Assembly (NCBI GenBank): GCA_037892935.1
Contig: JAYXKI010000015.1
Coordinates: forward strand, 248,001 to 312,000
Direction of reading: 5' to 3'
DNA length: 64,000 bases
Source of the DNA: Phlebopus portentosus
Taxonomy: Eukaryota > Basidiomycota > Agaricomycetes > Boletales > Boletinellaceae
Below, piece by piece: positions 57,256-64,000 of this stretch (its first letter is position 1; each line of letters opens with the position of its first letter). Made by a program: the position numbers and the translations under genes. The notes below the pieces were generated by a model that saw only the letters and a list, made by a program, of their open reading frames with translations, searched no databases and had not been told where the DNA came from.

Positions 57256-59990
57256 TCACCGCCTACTGTACGTAACCATCAGTCGCGAGGAATTCCCTCC
57301 GGACTTGCTGAATAGAAGTGATTTTATTCGCGGAACAGTATGTTTGGGCCACCAAGTCGGTATGGATACGAAACACTGCTTCTCTGGGTCCCAACGGCTG
57401 TCATCTCGGGGTACCACACCGATAGGAACGCCGGTTTTTGCATCCCACATTCGTATTGTCCCGTCTCCAGAGCCCAATAGGATTCTACGTCCATCTTCGG
57501 AATAACCGACATGCCTGGCAGCATCTTCGTGGGCCGGTTGGCCTGAGTGAACTTGATTGCGTCCCAAATACGCACTGTCTTATCGGCAGATCCGGAGACA
57601 ATTCTAGTGCCATCTGGGGAGTATGCAACACCGAGGACGAGGCTCTCGTGCCCTTTTAAAGGTTCTGCTACAGAAACTCCACTTTCCGCATCCAAGATCC
57701 TCAATGTCTCATCCCACGATCCAGACACGATTCTGTTGCCATCAGACGAATACGCGATACTGTGGATAGGGCATTCGTGTCGGGTCAATGGCTCGGCGAT
57801 CGGACTACCTTTCTCAAGACCCCATATTCGAACTCTCCCATTGTGATGACCAGAGGCGATCCTTCTTCCATCAGGAGAGCAAGCCAGAGCCCACATGGGA
57901 GAGTTGCTGAGACATTTCATCGACTCTCCGATCTGTTTGCCACTCCGTGCATTCCAGCTCCTCACCATCCCGTCATGAGATCCAAAAAAGACCCTGTTTC
58001 CGTCCAGAGAGTATTCGACATTGTAAACGTTGCCAGTGTGGCGCATTAGAGGTCCATTAACCCGTCCGCCCGTCCGCTCGTCCCAAATCATTATCGTTGC
58101 GTGTCTACCAGACACAATTCTCTTCTTGTCAGGAGAAAATGCAATTTTGTCCTCTGGATCGTACCACGAGTTCATCTGCGAGTCGAGTTTTGCGGGCCTT
58201 TTGAAGATAACGGCTTGTCGCGGTGGGAAGGAACTGAATGTCCGACTGGCTGTATACGAATCAGAAGGCGTCCAAAACATTGCCGATATGTAGAGATGAA
58301 GTGTGCTAAGCTCCATCACGGCCTTGAAATCAGAAATGAATTTGGACCACGCCGTTGCAGCACAACTGATTTCGCCCTTTGGCTGATTCTTATAAGTAAA
58401 TAGCTTGTGACTCATTACGGTGAATCTCACCTTGAATGCGTTGCACATCTAGAAAGGATGTCCTTCCCAACTTCCAAAGCACCCACCAAACTAAGTACTT
58501 CAATCCAAAATAAGGCTTTCGACGAACATAGGAGGCTCGTCACGGAATCGTTGAAAGCGTCGACTAGCCCCGTCTGGGTGATAAGATCGAGCCATGTCAG
58601 ACTGCAATAATGGACCATCTCGGAGATGCACGACCTGATTCTGTTCTTCAAGTTGGGAACGGCTTCGTCGCTCAAAAAGGAGGACTCCAGACTGCAAATA
58701 CTGAACTTCACTTGAGAATGAACTGAGTTCAAACAGTGATGAGCAAGTCTACGTCACGTAGAGGGAATATCAGCCCCAAAATATCCACAGCGGTGCCGAT
58801 CCGAAATGAACGCCGAAAGAGCGTCAGTAGGGAATAAAACGTGAAGAATGTCCTGCTTGTCCCTAAGTAGAAAAGGAAATAAGGATTTGACTGCAGCATG
58901 TACCATATCCTTCGTAATACCTTCCGTAAATAGTCGTAAGAAATTCAGAAGGATGGCTTCAGTTTCGGCCTAGTATGGGTGACGCAGGTCATAATGACAT
59001 GTCCAATAACGGGGAACAGATCTTTCAATTCGCTGTCATCGATCCGTTTGGCGATAGCGTGAAACATCTCATCGATCCTCCAGAATTCTGTCTCCGAATC
59101 AAATGCATCGGCATTTTCGATCGAACTCGACATATTGAGCGACGCGGAAAGCCTGAGGAAATGACCGCGGATGTCATCCTCAAGGCCGGGCTTCTGAACA
59201 GCGAACGAACCGTAGTATTCTGCGCAAATCTTTGCATGTCCGGTTATATCGTGACGCAAATCGGGCGAGCGATCACCTATGTCAAGTGTCTGAAGCTTTG
59301 TCCCTCGCAAACACGCATCGATGCCTTCTAGCCAGCCGCTGCTGACGAAAACCTTGAGCCAGGGTGCGACCATTGCCATATCTACGATATATTTCGCAAG
59401 GGATTGTCTGGAGTTCTTCGGGATAACAAACTCGTCTAAGCCATCTAGAACGATATTCAACGGTTTGTGCATGGGAGGCGAGCGCATCGAAATTTCCTCA
59501 ATACGCCGTTTTATCAGGATATCGAGTTGATCTGCTATTCCAGAATAAAGATTGAGTTCCTCGTGGCCGCGAAGAATATCAAGTACGTTCGCATTGTAGT
59601 CGCCGTGCCACTTAGCCAATTGATAAGCAATAGTAGTAGGGATTATTTTCCCTGGATCCTGGCATTCTTTGCTTCCGCTGTCCGCAAAAAAGTAGCCTGC
59701 AAGGCGGTTCTGTTCTTGAAGTGATTCTGCAACCGAATAGGATATCGTGGTCTTTCCGAAGCCTTTAGGACCATGAAGCCAAAATATTTTGGGGCCTGAC
59801 TCGGATGCCGTCCAACTCTCGGTCATCTCGAGTGTGTCGATTCGTGATCCACTGAAGTAGATCTTTTCTTTGTTGTAGTAGGCTTCCGCTACCGGACGGA
59901 GATGCCGCAGAAGCAAGTTCTCGGTATTGGCCTCTGTGCCACTCAGATCAGTGATTTATTCAGGAATCTTCATCTTTTTGTGGATTTCCC
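57256..59990 (-). pseudogene. NACHT-WD40 NLR-like gene, decayed
   Basis: Fungal NLR/STAND proteins couple a NACHT switch to ligand-sensing repeats and often control incompatibility or immune-like responses. The NACHT block (59,916-58,945) has a P-loop HGPKGFGKTTIS and a Walker B LNIVLDGLDEF. A linker typical of this class (58,732-58,427, EAVPNLKNRIRSCISEM) and WD40 repeats (58,250-57,256; DKTVRIWDA, DGTIRMWDAKTG) follow. Damage seen: no in-frame ATG upstream (TAA just before the NACHT frame at about 59,970), a frame change near 58,960, TGA at 58,756-58,754 where CGA is expected, and frame changes near 58,400 and 57,530. One or two of these could be introns, but together they argue for a pseudogene. 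Confidence 0.75.
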
Positions 59991-60268
59991 AAAAGATTAT
60001 AGCCAATTTTGCATCCTATATATCATGCAGACGTCTCTCTTTGATGGAAATGGTACACGTGGATATCAGAATGCTATGTAGCATGAGGATGGCGGAGAAG
60101 AAAAAGCGACTGCTCGGGCACGTGGTCACATTTAGCTTCCTGATAAGGAAAATCACGAAGCGACCAGGCTTGGCAATACTAGCCAACCTGATCTGCACTG
60201 CACAATACATAAATACTCGACGTCTCACCACTTCATGTTTTCAAGCCTCTTCACTTTTCACTTCCATT

Positions 60269-60958
60269 ATGCATTTCAAGCCTGCTCTCGTCCTGCTGGC
60301 CTCAGTCGTTTCTGCCGTCCTCGTGGACGCGCAGACCGAAACTAGCTCTTCTGCGAGTCCGACAAGCACAGAAGGTCTCACGGAATGTATCCTGAACTGT
60401 GTTTCTACAGCTGCTACAAGCGAGGGGTGCTCTAGTTTGTAAGTAAGCCAAATGTAATGATGGACACGCGCTGACGTTGGCCACGCAGTGCAGACTTGTC
60501 ATGCGTGTGCACTTCGGAAGCGTTCCAGAGTCAAGCGAGATCCTGCCTTGAAAGTAGCTGCACAGAAGAAGAGCTGAATGCCACACTATCGTTGCAGGAA
60601 GCCAATTGCGGTGCCTGTATGTTTCTCGATTTACCCCGTCTATCCATTCTGACGTGTCTACGGGAGCATAGATACCACGGTGTCTAGCGGCATAAGTTCT
60701 CTGAGCTCTGCCGCGTCATCTGTCGTCGATAGTCTGTCCTCGGCGCAATCTTCATTCCACTCGAGTCTCAGCTCCAGGACGGAAAGCATTGGATCTGAAA
60801 TTACGGGAACGGGCACTGCGACATCTTCGACAGGCACTGAATCCGACGCTGCTGAATCCAACGCTGCTGTAGGTTTCAACGTCGTGTTTGCACCTGGTAT
60901 TGCGTTCAAGGCGGTTGTCGGCGTCGTCGGACTCGCGGTCGGTGCGCTGCTGGTCTGA
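60269..60958 (+). CDS. CFEM-domain secreted GPI-anchored protein, 194 residues
   Basis: Exons 60,269-60,438, 60,489-60,616 and 60,672-60,958 sum to 195 codons with stop. A signal peptide is obvious (MHFKPALVLLASVVSAVLVDA). The CFEM domain (about residues 35-100) has the eight-cysteine pattern: CILNC, GCSS, CVCTS, SCLESSC and NCGA. A Ser/Thr-rich stalk and a C-terminal hydrophobic tail (FKAVVGVVGLAVGALLV) follow, as in GPI-anchored wall proteins. Relatives bind heme or act in adhesion and virulence; the role here is unknown. A TATA-like ATAAATA lies about 60 bases upstream. Confidence 0.88.
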
Positions 60959-61405
60959 ATTAGATGAGGAAAAATCTGGATATTAGCCGATCACCTCGAG
61001 CTATTCTTCCAGTTACTTGCAATGTTTCATCTCCACTTCGAGCATTTCTATTTTGGGTACTTTCTACGTCGGGGACTTCAAAACGTCCCGTTGACATCGT
61101 AAAATAAATATATAGCATCCTAAGTATTCAACGCTGCATTCTAATTTAGGTTGCAATATTAGTCACTCCACCTCTCGTTTTATGTGTCTGCCAAGACCCT
61201 GTCATTCTGATCCGATGATCGGCGCACTTTCGATCTTCTATGTGACCCTAGGAACGATAATGATTCGAAGTGATGCGACTAACGGACTGGAATGGACTAT
61301 CCGTACGAAAATCAAAGTAGCAACCTGTAGCAACATACCTATTCTAAGGACAAACGTACACCCGATCCGATCAAGAGCTGAAGTCAAAACTATGAAGCAT
61401 GAAAG

Positions 61406-61529
61406 GTCGAAGTTCCATGAACGTTCAGTATATCAAGAATGAAAGAAAGCACGAGGCTCCCCGAATTGTCGAAGTTCCATGAACGTTCAGTATATCAAGA
61501 ATGAAAGAAAGCACGAGGCTCCCCGAATT
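61406..61529. repeat. Perfect 62-bp tandem duplication
   Basis: The sequence starting GTCGAAGTTCC at 61,406 is repeated base for base from 61,468 to 61,529. It lies between the CFEM gene and the DUF6534 gene. Confidence 0.95.
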
Positions 61530-61698
61530 CTTTTTTTATGCCCGAGGATAAAGCGAGGGAGCGCGTGCATCGGAATTTGGACCCGATATGATACAGGAGG
61601 CAAGAGGCTGAGGGGAGGGCATGCGAATTTTGACACGCACGGACAGTGAAGAAACATTGGCGAGAAGATGCTCAGGATCTAAGACATAAAGCACGGAG

Positions 61699-63491
61699 TT
61701 ATACGACAGCCCCTTTGAAGCTCGAACCGGCCTCTTCGCTTCGGTGGGATGGTGTAGGACTTGCTCGCCCTTTCGTACCAGAGAAAGCAGGATCGCTTCT
61801 CGTCTCCTAGTTATCAAATGATCAGCACAAAGAACAGAGAGAATAGCTCCAAAGAAATACGTACTTCCAAGTAGTGCAATGTCTCGACATCCGTGCGAAT
61901 ATGGATTGTGCCTACTGTACCGAAGCGACCAAGCTCGACGTCTTCGCGCTGTGGACAAAATCGGTTTAACAAGCAGCAAGGCGAAAGGTGAAACATGAGT
62001 AGGCAATGTGAAATACTCACCCGCCTGGACCTTCCGGCAGAGATCTCACCACTTGACATATTGCCACTCGACGATCCATAGCGAATTGCACGTCGAGCAT
62101 TGAGAGTCCACATCATCGATATAGCATACAGTTTCTATTCAGGAACAAAAAAAAAAACAGATTTCACCGTGGGCCTGAAAAAGCAGAATGAATTGAAGGA
62201 CTGCTAACGGGAAGCGCCATATTGAAGGCGGCAGAGACAAGTTTCGACTCCCCGCCATATACCTGCGAGAATATTAAATTGCACAGAGCACTGTAAATGC
62301 ACATAATTGGGTTAGCCGCTCTTGAGCGAATATAGAATATAAAAAGTAATACCAGACTGCTGCAGGTGTCATGGTCTGCCATGTCAATTGTACGAGGCGG
62401 CGAATGAGGTCAGTTGTTCTAGAGGTAGTTTCCGCTGAGCATCGTGGATATTGGCTTAATCAGAGTCACTCACTGCTTCAGCGAGTTTCTGCCTGTAGAC
62501 GTAAGAAGTGCGTACGCCGTCGCACCACAAAGGAGTGTGTCTCCGGCTACGATGAATTAGCGTCAAGCTAGGACGGAATGTTAAGGTAGGCATGTACCAA
62601 ACACACAACTGAGGTGTAAAGCGACTACAAGTCATGTCCAATTAAAAGTAAAGTGATGAGAGGGTAAACAATATAAGGGGAATCAAAGATCTTACACCAA
62701 AGCCCGATTCCACTCTGTTTGGCCAGCGCAGAATAGTATGTCTACAAATTAAAATGTAAGTAACGTGGCCAGCGTTGCACGAAAATATATGCACGCAGAG
62801 AGTGGAATGAGAAAAGGTGTAAGAGATTTACCGCCATTATACTTCCGATATATGCGAAGACAAGAATGATACCAATGGGGACAACGAAAAAGAAATGCTG
62901 TGTGATGGCATACAACCGGAAGAGGAAATATGTTTGCACGTAGAGACCGATGCTTGCAGTCTGAACGTTATCCAATCAGTACGCGCAGACAAATCTTGGG
63001 AGAAAGTTTTATTCACCATCAGTCCACTACCTGTCTGCCACCAACTCGTATAAGAGAGTAGGACAGCACCGTCCACATCTGCGAAGTGGACGATATTTTG
63101 CTGCCAGATGACCAGGCTATGGGATCGCGATCAGAGGTTATTACCTGTAGTGCCAACTGAGTCCTTCGGAGAACTTACAATGCCTGCATTGTCTTGAGGG
63201 TTGTGCCAATGAGCAGAATTGCCACGATGATTCGCAGCCGCAGTTTGTCATCTTTGTAATAGGTGAAATAATGGAAAAACTATCAAGTTATCAGTTTGTA
63301 GGAACGCGTCCTGGTATTCCTGTCTTACTTGGGAGAAGAGGTACCCCTGAAGAAGGAAGTCGACACAGCTGCCTATTAGCTAAGGAAGTCAGAAGAGATG
63401 CAACCTGTAGCAACTGAAAGAAGAGGAAGATGCCTACAAACGGCGCCAGAAGCCAAAAGATTTGGTGTTCTTCCTCCTCTGTCACCGCCAT
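61699..63491 (-). CDS. DUF6534-type multi-span membrane protein
   Basis: The first exon (63,491-63,405) encodes MAVTEEEEHQIFWLLAPF. Further exons carry hydrophobic spans around YFTYYKDD...LIGTTLK (63,270-63,190), TSWWQTGSGLM (63,050-63,010), LYVQTYFLFRLYAI (62,950) and RRLVQLTWQT (62,400). Close to the C-terminus SMMWTLNARRAIR corresponds to the family's conserved SLNAR end. The last two exons are about 61,948-61,865 and 61,806-61,699. The layout fits the basidiomycete DUF6534 family (seven spans, unknown function). I could not fix all splice sites, including the exon 1/exon 2 junction, so total length is not given. Confidence 0.7.
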
Positions 63492-64000
63492 GTTAGCACT
63501 TCGTTGACCAGACAGTCGAAGCGCAGCGGCGGTAGGGAGGACGCAAATCGAAACGAGAAGGGCGGCGGGAAACTATGCTACATTTAAAGCCAGAATGATC
63601 CGTCTCTTTTATTACTGGTGAATAAAATTTAAGGGGCACACCACATGAGTCGTGATGCGACAGCCCCGGTCAGGACCAAATGAGATAGGGACACTGTGTG
63701 GCAATTCTGATCGTCGCGATCGCGATCATTGCATGCTTGGTATCAGTCAAGTATGTACGGAAGTTTTTCCTACTTTCCTTGCCATAAGAATTCTGTGCAC
63801 TCATCAAACTTCTTCAAGATTCTACCCTTCGAACGGCGTGCATACCTGACACACCACCCTATTCTGTCCGGGACGGATTTCAATGGATGAATACCGGGTG
63901 ATATTATCACTATATTATCACTATATTATCGCTGTAGATCTTTGAGACGCATCTCCGAGTTACCAGATGGGATCTGGCTGACTTGATTTGGGAAGACGCG
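63492..64000. other. Upstream region of the DUF6534-type gene, no gene seen
   Basis: It contains the presumed promoter of the minus-strand gene and a short ATTATCACTAT direct repeat (63,903-63,930). No coding frame is supported. Confidence 0.4.

Overview
The window is nuclear DNA of a basidiomycete fungus, most likely an Agaricomycete. The evidence is short introns (about 45-75 bp, GT..AG) in nearly every gene; proteins matching families I associate with mushrooms and relatives (DUF6593, DUF6534, CFEM, NACHT-WD40, fungal O-fucosyltransferase-like); and a Ty3/gypsy chromovirus family with self-priming architecture. I see no tRNA, rRNA or CRISPR array. Exon maps were derived by hand from splice motifs, reading-frame closure and family resemblance; no search was run.

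Region 1 (1-21,282) is a nest of one gypsy family. Element C (+ strand, old) is broken in its reverse-transcriptase region by two minus-strand insertions 91 bp apart: A (1-906, continuing off the left edge) and B (998-9702, 5-bp duplication GCTAA). B in turn carries an unclassified 1,978-bp insertion (4632-6609) with 125-bp tandem repeats. To the right lies an unrecognised decayed gene (about 12,600-14,572) cut by a solo LTR with a perfect CTCAT duplication. Next is a young full-length element D (14,673-21,277, ATTAT duplication, LTRs differing at 2 of 421 positions). D shows a Tf1-type self-primer, a gag with no AUG at its expected start, a -1 slippery site between gag and pol, and a 1-nt deletion that separates the chromodomain from pol.

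Region 2 (21,283-40,150) is gene-poor and rich in relics. It holds two tandem paralogous membrane-protein genes (the first frameshifted); a PIF/Harbinger-like MITE at the stop codon of the second; two inverted, decayed partial copies of a nuclear-basket MLP1/TPR-like gene flanking an apparently intact 569-residue coiled-coil gene; a 641-bp inverted-repeat element with subterminal repeats; and a truncated dehydrogenase.

Region 3 (40,150-64,000) is ordinary genic DNA: an 11-exon ferric reductase-like gene (40,393-42,915, -), a DUF6593 protein (44,755-45,501, -), an SKT5/CHS4-type chitin synthase activator ending in a CaaX box (47,903-50,421, -), a hotdog thioesterase-like protein (51,640-52,862, -), an O-fucosyltransferase-like type II membrane protein (55,139-56,708, +), a decayed NACHT-WD40 NLR (57,256-59,990, -), a CFEM GPI-anchored protein (60,269-60,958, +) and a DUF6534 membrane protein (61,699-63,491, -). 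They do not form an obvious cluster or pathway. Chitin synthase activation, CFEM and O-fucosyltransferase relate to cell surface and secretion; ferric reductase and CFEM could both relate to iron uptake, but that link is only inference.
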